Part shown: positions 35,626 through 46,726 of the stretch, one piece after another
Numbering within the stretch: the first letter of the stretch is position 1
How the letters are laid out: the number at the start of each line of letters is the position of its first letter
DNA from: Acidobacteriaceae bacterium
Lineage (GTDB): Bacteria > Acidobacteriota > Terriglobia > Terriglobales > Acidobacteriaceae
Length of the DNA stretch: 64,000 nt
Reading direction: 5' to 3'
NCBI GenBank assembly: GCA_021323655.1
Contig: JAJPKO010000041.1
Coordinates: 1 to 64,000, forward strand
Program-made: the position numbers and the translations under genes
The notes under the pieces: generated by a model
Seen by the model: only the letters and a program-made list of their open reading frames with translations
Told to the model about the DNA's origin: nothing
Database searches by the model: none

Positions 35626-38600
35626 TTGTACCGTTCCAGCCCGTTTGAGCTAACCAATCCGATCACGGATTTCGATGCGATCCGCATCTCGCTCGCTTCG
35701 CCCGAGAAGATCCGCAGTTGGTCCCATGGCGAAGTCACCAAGCCTGAAACCATCAACTATCGCACCTTCAAGCCGGAGCGGGATGGACTTTTCTGCGCCC
35801 GCATCTTTGGCCCGGTCACTGACTGGGAGTGTCTCTGCGGCAAATACAAGCGCATGAAGCACCGTGGCGTGATCTGTGATAAGTGCGGAGTGGAAGTCAC
35901 TCTGTCGAAGGTGCGCCGTGAGCGCCTGGGCCATATCGAGCTGGCCTCGCCGTGCTCGCACGTGTGGTTCTTCAAGGGACTGCCGTCGCGTATCGGGCAC
36001 CTGCTCGACATTTCACTGCGCGATCTGGAAAGCGTGCTCTATTTTGAGAGCTACGTTGTTGTAGACCCGGGCGATTCGCCGACCCGCGAGCGCGAAATCA
36101 TCAAGGACGAGAACCGTTTCCGCGAGCTTGATCAGCAGTATCGTCCGACAGTCTTTAAGGCCATGATGGGCGCTGAAGCGATCAAGGAACTGCTGAAGCG
36201 CGTGAATGTGGATGAGCTTGCCATTGAGCTGCGCGAGCGCATGAAGGCGGAGACTTCGCTGCAGAAGCGGCTGAAGTATTCGAAGCGCCTGAAGGTTGTT
36301 GAAGCCTTCCGCAAGTCAGGTAACAAGCCGCAGTGGATGATTCTGGACGTGATTCCGGTGATTCCGCCGGAGCTGCGCCCATTGGTGCCTCTGGATGGCG
36401 GCCGCTTTGCAACGTCTGACCTGAATGACCTGTACCGCCGCGTGATCAACCGTAACAACCGCCTGAAGAAGCTCATGGACCTCCATGCGCCTGAGGTGAT
36501 TGTGCGGAACGAAAAGCGCATGCTGCAGGAAGCGGTGGATGCGCTGTTTGACAACGGCCGACGCGGACGCGTGCTGCGCGGTGCGAACAACCGCCCGCTG
36601 AAGTCGCTCTCTGACACGCTGAAGGGCAAGCAGGGACGTTTCCGCCAGAACCTTCTCGGAAAGCGTGTGGACTACTCTGGCCGTTCGGTGATCGTAGTGG
36701 GTCCGGAGCTGAAGCTGCACCAGTGCGGTCTGCCGAAGAAGATGGCGCTTGAGCTGTTCAAGCCGTTTATCTATCACCGCCTGGAGCAGACGGGCCACTG
36801 TACCACCATCAAGCAGGCGAAAGAGATGGTCGAGCTGCAGGAGCCGATTGTGTGGGACATCCTGGAGGAGGTCATTAAGGACCATCCCGTCCTGCTGAAC
36901 CGCGCTCCAACGCTGCATCGCCTCGGCATCCAGGCCTTCGAACCGGTGCTGGTGGAAGGTAAGGCCATTAAGATCCACCCGCTGGTCTGCACCGCATTTA
37001 ACGCGGACTTTGACGGTGATCAGATGGCTGTACACATTCCGCTGTCGCCAGAGGCGCAGGTGGAAGCCAGCGTTCTGATGCTTGCTTCGCACAACATTCT
37101 GTCGCCCGCGTCAGGACAGCCGATTACTGTGCCGACGCAGGACATGGTGCTTGGTCTGTATTACCTGACCAAGTCGAAGAAGGGATCGAAGGGTGAGGGG
37201 CGTGTTTTTGCCAACATTGAAGAAGTGCTGATGGCGCTGAATGCGAAGGAGGTCGAGACACTGACTCCGATTCGCCTGCGTTACAGTGGCTTAGTGCTGG
37301 ACATGACCACGGCCTATGATGACCAGGACCTGCTGCATACCGAGCCAGTCGAGTACGACAAGCAGTACATTTCGACCACGGTAGGACGCGCCATTCTGAA
37401 TGACGCTCTGCCGGAGGGCATGCCGTATGTCAATGGCCTGCTCAAGAAGAAGGGCATTGGCCAGCTGGTCAACTACTGCTATCTGAATCTCGGCCTTGAG
37501 ACGACGGTGCAGATGCTGGACCGCATCAAGGAACTGGGCTTCCAGTATGCGACGCGTTCGGGTCTGTCAGTGGGTCTGGATGACATGGTCATTCCGGAGA
37601 CCAAGTACTCGCTTGTGCGGGATGCAGAAAAGCAGCGTTTTGCTGTGCAGCAGCAGTATCTGGATGGCGCGATCACAAACGGCGAGCGCAACAACAAGGT
37701 GATTCAGCTGTGGTCGGCGGTGACGGAAAAGGTCGCCGATGAGATGTTCGACAACATGAAGAACGCGGACAAGGAAGGGGCCATGAACCCGATTTACATC
37801 ATGGCTGATTCCGGCGCCCGTGGTTCGAAGCAGCAGATTCGCCAGCTCTCAGGCATGCGCGGACTGATGGCCAAGCCGTCGGGCGAATTTATCGAAACAC
37901 CGATCACGGCGAACTTCCGTGAAGGGCTGACGGTGCTCGAATACTTCATCTCGACGCACGGAGCCCGCAAGGGTCTGGCTGACACCGCGCTGAAGACCGC
38001 TGACTCGGGCTACCTGACCCGCCGTCTGGTGGACGTGGCGCAGGATGTCATTGTCAGCGAGCGTGATTGCGGCACGGTCGAAGGCATTTACGTCACGCCG
38101 ATTGTCGAGTCTGGTGAAATTATCGAGCCGCTGCGCGACCGTATTATTGGCCGCGTATCGCTTGAGAAGATCAAGGATTACGAAGGCAACGTCATTGTTG
38201 ATGTGAACCAGGAGATCAACGAAGACCTTGCTTCGCAGATTCAGGCAGCGGGTATTGAGCGCGTGAAGATCCGCTCGGTGCTTACCTGCGAATCGCGCCG
38301 CGGCGTCTGCGTGCTCTGCTATGGACGCAACCTTGGCTCGGGCCGCCTGGTTGAGCTGGGTGAGGCTGTAGGCGTTATCGCGGCACAGTCTATCGGTGAA
38401 CCGGGAACGCAGCTTACGATGCGTACCTTTCACATCGGTGGAACAGCGTCGCGTGTCTCTGAGCAGTCGCGTCTGGATGCGAAGAATGCGGGCACGGTGC
38501 GCTTCATCAACATGGTTACGGTGCGCTCAAAACAGGGTGATCTGGTGGCCATGAACCGCTCCGGCTCTATTGCGGTGATTGACGAGCGCGGACGTGAAAA

Positions 38601-39816
38601 AGAGCGTTACCAGGTGGTCTACGGCGCAAAGCTGAAGGTGGAAGACGGACAGAAGGTTGAGCTGGGCCAGGCCATGGTCGAGTGGGACCCGTATACGTTC
38701 GCCATCCTGACCGAGATTGGCGGCACTGTCCAGTTCAAGGACCTACAGGAAGGCATCACCCTGCACGAAGAAGTGGACGAGGTCACTGGCCTGTCACGTC
38801 TGGTGGTTGGCGATTCACCGGACGAGAAGCGCCAGCCTGCGATCGTGATCAAGGGAGCGAAGGGCAACAAGCGGTATCTGATGCCTTCACGCGCCCATCT
38901 CATGATCCAGGACGGGGACGAGGTTTTCCCGGGCGATGTACTTGCGAAGATTCCGCGCGAAACCACGCGCACCAAGGACATCACGGGCGGTCTGCCCCGC
39001 GTTGTGGAACTCTTCGAGGCACGCAAGCCGCGCGAAACCGCGATCATCTCTGAGATTGATGGCGTGGTCAAGTTCGGCGAAGTCACGAAGGGCCAGCGTA
39101 AGATCTACGTCACCGCGGACAACGGCGAGGAGAAGGAATACTCTGTGCCTCGCGGTGTGCACGTCAACGTGCAGGAGGGTGAACGCCTGCGCGCTGGTGA
39201 GCCGCTGATGGATGGTCCTCTGAACCCGCACGACATTCTTGCCGTGCTGGGCGAGAAGGAGCTCCAAGCTTATCTGGTGAACGAAATCCAGGAAGTCTAC
39301 CGTCTGCAGGGCGTGGCCATCTCCGACAAACACATTGAAGTGATTGTTCGCCAGATGTTGCGCTGGGTGAAGATCGAGGAAGTGGGTGATACGAACTTCC
39401 TGCTTGAACAGCAGGTGGACAAGTTCCGCTTCCGCCAGGAGAACGAGCGCGCCATCGCCAATGGCGGGCGTCCGGCGACTGGCCGTCCGTTGCTGTTGGG
39501 CATTACCAAGGCGTCGCTGTCTACGGAGAGCTTCATCTCGGCAGCCAGCTTCCAGGAGACCACGCGTGTTCTCACTGAAGCCTCCATCAACGGAGCGGTG
39601 GACAACCTGCGCGGACTCAAGGAGAACGTCATTGTGGGCCGCCTGATTCCGGCAGGAACGGGCATGGAGTATTACCGCAACGTCCAGCTCTCACCGGAGC
39701 TTGAGGAAGCGGCAGCCCGCGTCCAGCAGGAAGTCCACGAAGCCTACGAAGCCGCCGAGCGCGAACTTGAAATGATGCGCCAGGAAGGCGAAGCAGAAGA
39801 GATGGCCGCCGAGTAA
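35626..39816 (+). CDS. rpoC: DNA-directed RNA polymerase subunit beta'
   Basis: A 1396-residue clamp/catalytic subunit. The start is a TTG with AGGAGG upstream (35614-35619). The N-terminal zinc finger uses Cys69, 71, 84 and 87. The absolutely conserved NADFDGD (459-465) carries the three Mg-binding Asp. The second zinc site uses Cys815, 888, 895 and 898, matching E. coli numbering closely. The bridge helix region, [21 protein letters not shown] and the C-terminal [29 protein letters not shown] (in short: [19 protein letters not shown]) are intact. The last 40 residues are Glu- and Ala-rich. A strong terminator follows. Confidence 0.98.
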   Translation: MYRSSPFELTNPITDFDAIRISLASPEKIRSWSHGEVTKPETINYRTFKPERDGLFCARIFGPVTDWECLCGKYKRMKHRGVICDKCGVEVTLSKVRRERLGHIELASPCSHVWFFKGLPSRIGHLLDISLRDLESVLYFESYVVVDPGDSPTREREIIKDENRFRELDQQYRPTVFKAMMGAEAIKELLKRVNVDELAIELRERMKAETSLQKRLKYSKRLKVVEAFRKSGNKPQWMILDVIPVIPPELRPLVPLDGGRFATSDLNDLYRRVINRNNRLKKLMDLHAPEVIVRNEKRMLQEAVDALFDNGRRGRVLRGANNRPLKSLSDTLKGKQGRFRQNLLGKRVDYSGRSVIVVGPELKLHQCGLPKKMALELFKPFIYHRLEQTGHCTTIKQAKEMVELQEPIVWDILEEVIKDHPVLLNRAPTLHRLGIQAFEPVLVEGKAIKIHPLVCTAFNADFDGDQMAVHIPLSPEAQVEASVLMLASHNILSPASGQPITVPTQDMVLGLYYLTKSKKGSKGEGRVFANIEEVLMALNAKEVETLTPIRLRYSGLVLDMTTAYDDQDLLHTEPVEYDKQYISTTVGRAILNDALPEGMPYVNGLLKKKGIGQLVNYCYLNLGLETTVQMLDRIKELGFQYATRSGLSVGLDDMVIPETKYSLVRDAEKQRFAVQQQYLDGAITNGERNNKVIQLWSAVTEKVADEMFDNMKNADKEGAMNPIYIMADSGARGSKQQIRQLSGMRGLMAKPSGEFIETPITANFREGLTVLEYFISTHGARKGLADTALKTADSGYLTRRLVDVAQDVIVSERDCGTVEGIYVTPIVESGEIIEPLRDRIIGRVSLEKIKDYEGNVIVDVNQEINEDLASQIQAAGIERVKIRSVLTCESRRGVCVLCYGRNLGSGRLVELGEAVGVIAAQSIGEPGTQLTMRTFHIGGTASRVSEQSRLDAKNAGTVRFINMVTVRSKQGDLVAMNRSGSIAVIDERGREKERYQVVYGAKLKVEDGQKVELGQAMVEWDPYTFAILTEIGGTVQFKDLQEGITLHEEVDEVTGLSRLVVGDSPDEKRQPAIVIKGAKGNKRYLMPSRAHLMIQDGDEVFPGDVLAKIPRETTRTKDITGGLPRVVELFEARKPRETAIISEIDGVVKFGEVTKGQRKIYVTADNGEEKEYSVPRGVHVNVQEGERLRAGEPLMDGPLNPHDILAVLGEKELQAYLVNEIQEVYRLQGVAISDKHIEVIVRQMLRWVKIEEVGDTNFLLEQQVDKFRFRQENERAIANGGRPATGRPLLLGITKASLSTESFISAASFQETTRVLTEASINGAVDNLRGLKENVIVGRLIPAGTGMEYYRNVQLSPELEEAAARVQQEVHEAYEAAERELEMMRQEGEAEEMAAE

Positions 39817-39859
39817 GGGCTGGCCTTCCAGACAAACGCGCCTTTGGCGCAAAACCTGA

Positions 39860-39886
39860 AGCCCCGGTTTTTGGCCGGGGCTTTTT
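39860..39886 (+). terminator. Intrinsic terminator of the rpoBC transcript
   Basis: AGCCCCGG (39860-39867) pairs with CCGGGGCT (39875-39882) across TTTTTGG and is followed by a T-run. Confidence 0.92.
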
Positions 39887-40239
39887 GTTTCTGCTTTGAT
39901 TTATGCTGCTTTGGCTTCCATTGTTCACGGATCTGTTCACGGATCGATTTCGCCGCTTTCGATCCGTTCCAGCAGCGGTTGCATATAGCGCATCATGTGC
40001 AAGCCTGCTCCGGAGCACAGTTGACTGCGAAAGTGGCGTGCGCCGTGTACTCTTTCGTCTGGCTGGTGGACATCATGTGGGTCGCCGCGAGGCGAAGGCA
40101 GCGGCTTGAAGGGGCGGGTTCTTTTTCATGCGTGAAAGGCCATACAGACTGATCAGACCACTGTTGAAGAGGAAGGGCAGAGTTTTCCGGGATGGATTCA
40201 TCGCTTTTTCTCGAATGGAACAAGCTGGCGTGCTGTTCT
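39887..40239. other. Gene-free stretch with a small tandem repeat
   Basis: About 350 bases lie between the rpoC terminator and the end of the converging SDR gene. Two tandem copies of TGTTCACGGATC occupy 39922-39945. No convincing open frame, RNA or regulatory site is seen in the rest. Confidence 0.5.
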
Positions 40240-41295
40240 CTAGTGGAACTGGTTGTATTTGCGTGCTGCCGCGGATGCAAGCACGAGCGCTGGTCTGATT
40301 TCCTTGCCGCGTGCATCCGCTCCTCGGCGTGAGGAGGATTGTCCTGCGACTGGTTTGGGGAGCATCGAATTCACGGCGCTCATGGCCTGTATGGTCGCTT
40401 CCGGGCAGAGGTGAGCAAGCCGCGCGGCCAGAATAGCCTGTGGGGTGATGGCAATCTCGGTTTTGCCTGTGATGATGGCCCGCACAATTTTTCTTGCCGC
40501 GCTGGCGGCGGAGGTAGACACCCCGGGCAGGCCAGCAGAGAGGCTGAACCAGCGGTATTCCCGCTCAGCGTCACCGGTAAAGAGCGCGTTCAGGTGAGAC
40601 CCGGTGCGCATCAGGCCGGGACAGACGGTGGTTACACGGATTCCCTTTGAGCGCAGCTCCGCGCAGAGTCCTTCAGAAAATCCGACAGCAGCAAACTTGC
40701 TCGCCGTATATGGCAAGAGATGGGGAACAGCGATTTTTCCGCCGATGGAGGTGATGTTTACGATGGCGCCGCTTTGTCGTTTCAGCATCTGCGGCAGAAC
40801 GGCAAGGGTGCAGTGCAGGCCGCTGAAAAAGTTCGTATCCATTTCATTGTGAAAGCCGTGCACGGTCTGGTTTTCTATGGGGCCAGGCGTAATGATGCCT
40901 GCATTGTTGACCAGAATGTCTATGCGGCCGAACTTCTCTGTGGCTTGTTGTATGAAGGATTCGGCTTGCTCAGGTTTTCGCAGATCGCTGGCGGTAACCA
41001 GGATGTCTTCGGAATGAATGTTTTTGTGCCGCTTGAGGATCAGCTTTCGGGCGTCTTCGAGCTCTTCGACATTTCTGGCGGTCAAGGCCAACTGGGTTCC
41101 ATGGCGCGCAAGCTCCTCGGCGATTGCCAGCCCCAGGCCGCGCGATCCTCCGGTCACGACGGCGACCTTGCCCATCAGCCGCTTCTGTTTCCGCTTTCTG
41201 AGATGGTCTGCGGCAAAGTAGACTCCAGCGCCCGTAAGGCTGGCGCCAGCCACTGCCAAAGTGGCAGCGGTGGTCTTCAGGGATTTGGGGAACAT
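40240..41295 (-). CDS. Membrane-anchored short-chain dehydrogenase/reductase
   Basis: From the ATG at 41295 (GGAGGG four or five bases upstream) the product has 351 residues. An in-frame ATG at 41373 would add 26 residues without a site. Residues 8-27 form an N-terminal hydrophobic anchor, then the classical SDR fold: nucleotide motif VTGGSRGLGLAIAEEL, NNAGIITPG, catalytic Ser in NITSIGGKI and Tyr-x3-Lys in YTASKFAAV. A C-terminal extension of about 90 residues with Arg/Ser-rich segments is unusual for the family. The substrate is unknown. Fusion to a membrane anchor suggests lipid or retinol-like substrates, as in microsomal SDRs. Confidence 0.88.
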   Translation of the reverse strand: MFPKSLKTTAATLAVAGASLTGAGVYFAADHLRKRKQKRLMGKVAVVTGGSRGLGLAIAEELARHGTQLALTARNVEELEDARKLILKRHKNIHSEDILVTASDLRKPEQAESFIQQATEKFGRIDILVNNAGIITPGPIENQTVHGFHNEMDTNFFSGLHCTLAVLPQMLKRQSGAIVNITSIGGKIAVPHLLPYTASKFAAVGFSEGLCAELRSKGIRVTTVCPGLMRTGSHLNALFTGDAEREYRWFSLSAGLPGVSTSAASAARKIVRAIITGKTEIAITPQAILAARLAHLCPEATIQAMSAVNSMLPKPVAGQSSSRRGADARGKEIRPALVLASAAARKYNQFH

Positions 41296-41568
41296 AGACC
41301 CTCCAACAGGATGAGATGCTCCCCTGGATCCCACTGAGTCAACTGTTGTCTGCTTCCGATGCGGTATTTCCATTTTTGGAAGGTTTTATCGAGAAATACA
41401 TACTTCCGTAAGCCGATTGGCCTTTAAACAATAGCACTTAAGGAAATTTGGTAATGGTAGTTGAATTGCTAGGCAAATTATTCAGACCCCTTGCAGCCCC
41501 CCCATCTGCTTTTTTCCCGGAGATCCTCAGTTCCCCGGTATTTGTTTTGTGTCCATCGGAGGTAAAAA

Positions 41569-44500
41569 ATGCGCCGTTTCTCTGCGGTAAGCTTGTTCCT
41601 GGGTTTGTTTTTCTTCGCCGCCACGATATACGCACAAACGACTGCAACCATCACAGGAGTTGTGACTGACCCGACGGGTGCGGTCATTCCCAATGTCACG
41701 GTTGTTCTTTTGAATCCGTCCACTGGAGTCAGCTTCAAGGCGGTGACGAATTCTGCCGGTTCCTATCGTATTGCCAATATTCCTCCGGGACCGGGTTACC
41801 AGTTGGTTTTCACGCAGCAGGGTTTTTCTCCCTACCACGTTGACAATGTGTACGTGAACGTGGCGAATACCGACACGGAGAATGCGCAACTGGCCCCCGG
41901 GCAGCAGGTTGAGATTACGGTAAATGCCGGAGAGCAAAGCGCAACCCTCAATACAGAGGACGCTTCGATCGGCAATAACGTTCAGGTTTCCAAGCTGAAT
42001 GAACTGCCGGTACAGAATCGCCTGTCGCCGACTGCACTGCTGACGCTGGAGCCGGGCATTACTTTGAGCGGTGCAACGACCGGCGCGCGTGTGGACCAGA
42101 ACAACATTACGGTAGACGGCCTGGATGTGAATGATTTCGGGACAGGGAACTTTGGCTCGATTACTGCGAATGCGCCGGTGGACTCCGTGCAGGAGTTCCG
42201 CGGAACAGTGGGTGGCTACACTGCCAGCAGCGGGCAAGGCGGTGGCGGCCAGTTCCAGATGGTGACCAAGAGCGGCAGCAATCAGTGGCATGGTCAGGCG
42301 AACCTGTATCACCGCGATAATTCTACAACGGCCAATGACTGGTTTAATGATCTTGCCGGTCTGCGTGCGCCGAAGTTGGTACAGAACCAGTTCGGTGGGT
42401 CGCTGGGTGGTCCTATCAAGCATGACAAGGCGTTCTTTTTCTTCGACTACTACAATTCGCGCATTGCTCGCTCGGCGGCCGCACTGCGAACGGTTCCACT
42501 GGCCTCATACACTTCCGGGAATGTGTCCTATATCAACAACAATCCGGGGTGCACCTTCCGTAGCCGTCAAAACACGACGCCCAACTGCATCAGCTCACTG
42601 ACTTCGGCGCAGGTGCAGGCCATGGATCCAGCTGGTAAAGGAGAAAGCCCTGCTTTCTATAGTCTGCTGAAGCTGTATCCGGCTGCCAATGATGTAACGG
42701 CAGGCGATGGAATCAATACTGGTGGATTTCGCTTTAACGCTCCGCAACCGCAGTACATTACCACGTATGTAGGAAAGATCAACTACAACCTGACAGAGAA
42801 GATTAGTCTCTGGGGCCGTGGCACGTTCTCAAGAGAGAACCAGGTAAACTCAGTTGCACAATTCCCAGGTCTTCCATCAGCTACGCAGTTTGTAGATCGC
42901 AGCTATGCCTATGTAGGAGGAATGGACTGGCAGATCAGCACGAACAAGATCAACCAGTTTACCTATGGAACGACGGTGCAGGACTGGAGTTTCCCGCGCC
43001 CGCAGAATCCTCTCGGGATCAACCAGGTTGGTTTCTCCAGTGGTGTTACGACTCTTCTGGATTCACCCTATTCCAGTCCATCCAACTCACAGAGCCGCCG
43101 CATTCCGATTCCGCAGATTCAGGACAATTTCAGCTGGAACCTGGGACGCCATTCGCTGTCCATTGGCGGCACTTATAAGTGGATCACAGAAACCAGCAAC
43201 ACCATTCTGGATTACAACTCCTATACCATTGGTCTTGGCGGTGAGGTGCAGGGCCTGGATGCTTCCTTGCGGCCTGCGAATCTGCTACGCCCCAGCTCTA
43301 CAGCGCAGATAACCTATGACAGCGCTTTTACAGCAGCGCTGGGAAGAGTAGGAAATATAGGCACAACAGTCAATTACGATGCTGCGGGCAATCCACTGCC
43401 GCAAGGGACTGGATCGCGCCAGAACTACAAGTATTACCAGACGCTGGTCTACGCGAGTGACACCTGGAAGGTGACTCCGCACTTTACCTTCACCTATGGA
43501 TTGAACTATCAGTACTTCTCCGTTCCTTACGAAACCCACGGCCTTGAGACGGTGCAGACCATGGGTTTCGACAAATATATGGCTGCGCGTGTGGCACAGA
43601 GTGCATCCGGGGTGAGCGGCCCGAACGTGGTTCCCTTCATCACGTATGTGCTGGGAGGCCCCAAAAACCACGGTCCTGCTTTATACAATCGCGACCCGAA
43701 AAACTTTGGTCCTCGTGTTGCGTTTGCGTGGAACCCGAAGTTTGATGAAAAGTCTGTCTTCAGCGGCGGCTTCGGAATTGTCTATGACCGCACTATCGTC
43801 AGCGCGGTCCAGTACCAGCAGACGCAGTACTCTTATCTCTTCCAGCAGGATTTTACACAGAACTATGGAACGGGAACGGACCCTCGAGGTTCGCTGGCGA
43901 CAGATCCGCGCTATGATGCTCCTCCAGCCGCTCCGGTTCCGGCCACACCCAAACCACCTTTCGTGCCTTATGTGGATTCGACGGGCACTCCGTATGGATT
44001 GCAGAATGGCAGCGCCTTTAACGAGACGATTGATCCGAACCTGAAGACACCGTACTCGATGACGATCAGCTTTAACTTCCAGCACCAGTTCCCAGGCTCG
44101 ACTGTGATGAGGATTGGGTATGCTGGCCGTCTGGGACGTCGTCTGCTGGCGCAGGCCGATGCAAACCAACTGGTGGAATTTCCTGACAAGGTGTCGGGTC
44201 AGCTCATGTCCCAAGCCATGGGAGATGTTACGAAGGAACTGCGCGCCGGGGCTGACCCGACCAACCTGGCAGCTGAACCTTGGTTTGAAAATCAATTCGC
44301 TCCGGGAATCGGCGTAGCGAATGGCTTTCCGAATAACACATCATTTATTGCAAATGCCTTGCAGTCTTTGATGCTTAAAGGCGACTTTGCTGATACGATT
44401 CAGGCGCTTTCGAGTGGGCTGAATTACAACGTGGGAATGGGAGCGCAGTTCTCTGAGAACACCTTCTACACCAATAAAGGTTTCTCGACCTATCACGGAC

Positions 44501-45264
44501 TGCTAGTGAGCGTGCAGAAGAACCTGACACATGGTCTGCAGTTTGACGCGAACTACACCTGGTCGCATTCGATTGATAACGTATCAGTGATTGCGAACAG
44601 TCCTGCGATCGGCGGCTACGGCTTTATCTGCGATGTGCTGCGGCCGCGGGCGTGCCGTGGGAACTCTGATTTTGATACTACCCATTACCTGAACAGTGAC
44701 TTTACTTATGCATTGCCCTTTGGCCGCGGACGCACCTTTGGCGGCAATATTCCATGGGGCCTGAACGACCTGATTGGTGGATGGGATGTAAGTGGCATTG
44801 CTTTCTGGCACAGCGGTACTGCGTATTCGACCGTTTCCAGCGCTTTTGTCGCGGGCTATGCGAACAATGCACCAGCTATCTTTAATGGGGATACTGGTGC
44901 TTTGAAGCGCGGCATACATAAAACGTCTGGGGGCCAGTTGTTCCTTTTTGCTGATCCTCAGGCCGCGGTGAACGCCTTTCAGGGGCCAATCGGGTTCCAG
45001 ATAGGAAGCCGCAACTCTCTTCGTGGGCCTCAATACTTTGATCTTGATACCGGATTAGCGAAGACGTTTGCTATCTGGCCCGACCGTGGATTAGATCTCA
45101 AGTTCAGGGCAGATGCATTCAATGTTCTGAACCACCCGAACTTCAGCTCTCCAGGCACCAACACCAGCTATGATGACATTACGCAGGCGAGCAATTTCGG
45201 TCAGTTGACCTCGATGAATGGGTCACCGCGTGTGATGCAATTGTCGGTGCGTCTTGAGTTTTAA
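41569..45264 (+). CDS. TonB-dependent receptor-like outer-membrane protein (Oar-type) 2
   Basis: A 1231-residue outer-membrane protein, paralogous in layout to the one at 24569. Signal peptide (1-22, ending IYAQ), carboxypeptidase-regulatory-like domain (about 27-105, GVVTDPTGAVIPNVTV), plug region with GPIKHDKAFFFFDYYNSR, and a beta-barrel ending in the C-terminal Phe (MQLSVRLEF). The start follows an AGGTAAAA site. It is flanked by the SDR gene (divergent) and closed by a terminator. Substrate unknown. The two receptors bracket the ribosomal/RNA polymerase block. Confidence 0.9.
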   Translation: MRRFSAVSLFLGLFFFAATIYAQTTATITGVVTDPTGAVIPNVTVVLLNPSTGVSFKAVTNSAGSYRIANIPPGPGYQLVFTQQGFSPYHVDNVYVNVANTDTENAQLAPGQQVEITVNAGEQSATLNTEDASIGNNVQVSKLNELPVQNRLSPTALLTLEPGITLSGATTGARVDQNNITVDGLDVNDFGTGNFGSITANAPVDSVQEFRGTVGGYTASSGQGGGGQFQMVTKSGSNQWHGQANLYHRDNSTTANDWFNDLAGLRAPKLVQNQFGGSLGGPIKHDKAFFFFDYYNSRIARSAAALRTVPLASYTSGNVSYINNNPGCTFRSRQNTTPNCISSLTSAQVQAMDPAGKGESPAFYSLLKLYPAANDVTAGDGINTGGFRFNAPQPQYITTYVGKINYNLTEKISLWGRGTFSRENQVNSVAQFPGLPSATQFVDRSYAYVGGMDWQISTNKINQFTYGTTVQDWSFPRPQNPLGINQVGFSSGVTTLLDSPYSSPSNSQSRRIPIPQIQDNFSWNLGRHSLSIGGTYKWITETSNTILDYNSYTIGLGGEVQGLDASLRPANLLRPSSTAQITYDSAFTAALGRVGNIGTTVNYDAAGNPLPQGTGSRQNYKYYQTLVYASDTWKVTPHFTFTYGLNYQYFSVPYETHGLETVQTMGFDKYMAARVAQSASGVSGPNVVPFITYVLGGPKNHGPALYNRDPKNFGPRVAFAWNPKFDEKSVFSGGFGIVYDRTIVSAVQYQQTQYSYLFQQDFTQNYGTGTDPRGSLATDPRYDAPPAAPVPATPKPPFVPYVDSTGTPYGLQNGSAFNETIDPNLKTPYSMTISFNFQHQFPGSTVMRIGYAGRLGRRLLAQADANQLVEFPDKVSGQLMSQAMGDVTKELRAGADPTNLAAEPWFENQFAPGIGVANGFPNNTSFIANALQSLMLKGDFADTIQALSSGLNYNVGMGAQFSENTFYTNKGFSTYHGLLVSVQKNLTHGLQFDANYTWSHSIDNVSVIANSPAIGGYGFICDVLRPRACRGNSDFDTTHYLNSDFTYALPFGRGRTFGGNIPWGLNDLIGGWDVSGIAFWHSGTAYSTVSSAFVAGYANNAPAIFNGDTGALKRGIHKTSGGQLFLFADPQAAVNAFQGPIGFQIGSRNSLRGPQYFDLDTGLAKTFAIWPDRGLDLKFRADAFNVLNHPNFSSPGTNTSYDDITQASNFGQLTSMNGSPRVMQLSVRLEF

Positions 45265-45282
45265 TTGAAGTACTTGCAGATG

Positions 45283-45315
45283 AGCGCAGTCGTGAAATCG
45301 CGGCTGCGCTTTTTA
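45283..45315. terminator. Terminator between convergent genes
   Basis: AGCGCAG (45283-45289) pairs with CTGCGCT (45304-45310), extended by a wobble pair, then TTTTTATT. It overlaps the end of the cytidylate-kinase-like gene. Confidence 0.8.
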
Positions 45316-45960
45316 TTGGCCGGTATGTGCATGGGCGGGAATGATGGACGATAGTCCTGCCGCTTCTGCTGTGGCTTTCACCATGGCATCAAAGCCCATG
45401 CAGGAATTCAGCATGAGGTGATACATGCGGTAGTCGTTCCATTCACGGTTGTAAAACCGCCGGACATAGGCGGCGCGGCGCTTGTCGGTGGCGGTGATTT
45501 CTTCTTCTGCTTCATTAGCGTGGTCAGGGAAATTCTCCTGAAACCAGGCAATCTTGCGCTTCATGGAGGCGTGCACGAAGACATGAAAGACGCCGGGAAC
45601 GGTCAGAAGGGCGGCTGTAGCGCCGCGTCCTACGATGACGACGCTGCCGGTCTGCACCTGTTCCTGAAAGTATTCGCGCACGAACCTGACCATGCGTTCG
45701 GCATCGAAGACGTCGCTTGAATCGAGCGCAGGCAGGCGTTCTATGGAGCCATACCAGAAGGCCTTGCCAACGCGGTAGTACCAGGGATCCAGCCGTTCAT
45801 CGCAGCTTTCGACGAGCTTTTTTGTAATACCGGCCTTGGCAGCGATTTCGTCAATCAGACACTGGTCCACGAGCTTCCAATCGAGATAGCGTGCCAGATG
45901 GTGGGCAAATGCCGCACCCTGGCTACCGTATTCGCGCTCGACGGTAATGACCCGGATCAT
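45313..45960 (-). CDS. Cytidylate kinase-like protein
   Basis: A 215-residue P-loop-type protein of the cytidylate-kinase-like family. The N terminus VITVEREYGSQGAAFAHHLA lacks a canonical GxGKS/T P-loop, as is usual in this group (GSQGAAF instead). VIVGRGATAALL and VHASMKRKIAWF are other family blocks. Nucleotide kinase activity is assumed for the family but not certain here, and the true Cmk is presumably elsewhere. The ATG is unambiguous. It is convergent with the second TonB receptor and followed upstream by the mutS2 fragments on the same strand. Confidence 0.75.
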   Translation of the reverse strand: MIRVITVEREYGSQGAAFAHHLARYLDWKLVDQCLIDEIAAKAGITKKLVESCDERLDPWYYRVGKAFWYGSIERLPALDSSDVFDAERMVRFVREYFQEQVQTGSVVIVGRGATAALLTVPGVFHVFVHASMKRKIAWFQENFPDHANEAEEEITATDKRRAAYVRRFYNREWNDYRMYHLMLNSCMGFDAMVKATAEAAGLSSIIPAHAHTGQ

Positions 45961-46018
45961 GACGCATCCTCCGCGGTGGGTATCGTAGCACTGCCAGCGG
46001 CGAATGAAAAGGCGGATT

Positions 46019-46717
46019 TTAATCCCGCAACTCTACTACCGTTGCACCTGCGCCGCCTTCGGCCTGTGTGGGCTCGGTGATGAAGGCGACGTGCGGATGC
46101 CGCTCAAGCATGGAGCGCAGCGCCCGGCGCAGAATACCCATCCCTGTGCCATGTATGATGCGGACGCGCGGTAGTCCGGCGAGATAGGCCTTGTCCAGGA
46201 ATTTCTCGACCTCGTCGGTGGCTTCATCCACGGTTTTGCCGATGAGGTTGATCTCCGGACGAAGGTCGCTGGTGGAACCCGAGACGATGATTGAGACACC
46301 GCGCCGTCGCGCCGCTTCTACAGGATTTGGACGTGCGGGAATGACCTCGGCGATATCGTCACGTGCGATGCGTATTTTCATGGGGCCAACAGCGACCTCA
46401 TAGGTGTTGGCGTCAATTTCGCGCTGGACGACACCCATGCGGCCCAGGGTGCGAAGTTTTACGGTGTCTCCGGCAGCCACATGGCGGACGAGGTGTGGTT
46501 GCGCGTTCTGGTCGCCTTTGTCAGCGCCGGTCTTGTCGGCAATGACGGCGGAATTGAAATTCTCCTGAAATTCGCGGCGGAGGCGGGCAATGCGCTGCTC
46601 GGCCTGTCTGGAGAGCTTCTGCTGGGTCGCGCGATCATCAATGGCGCGGACGGTTTCACGGGCACGGAACTCGAAGTCTTTGAGCAGGGACTGTAGCTTG
46701 AGTTCAAGCTCGCGCAC
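46019..46717 (-). CDS. mutS2: MutS2 C-terminal part (KOW-like and Smr domains), split gene
   Basis: A 232-residue downstream fragment of MutS2. It is in the same reading frame as the N-terminal fragment, separated only by the stop TAG at 46729-46727 and three further codons, and begins at a GTG with AAGGAG 12 bases before it. Parts: coiled coil (1-60), KOW-like strand-rich segment (DTVKLRTLGRMGVVQRE), then a C-terminal Smr domain with IIHGTGMGILRRALRSML. The LDLR motif of nuclease-active Smr domains is replaced by INLIG, so cleavage is doubtful. MutS2 rescues stalled ribosomes or suppresses recombination. Either this is a recent nonsense mutation, or both halves are made by reinitiation. Confidence 0.8.
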   Translation of the reverse strand: MRELELKLQSLLKDFEFRARETVRAIDDRATQQKLSRQAEQRIARLRREFQENFNSAVIADKTGADKGDQNAQPHLVRHVAAGDTVKLRTLGRMGVVQREIDANTYEVAVGPMKIRIARDDIAEVIPARPNPVEAARRRGVSIIVSGSTSDLRPEINLIGKTVDEATDEVEKFLDKAYLAGLPRVRIIHGTGMGILRRALRSMLERHPHVAFITEPTQAEGGAGATVVELRD

Positions 46718-46726
46718 TTTGGCTCG

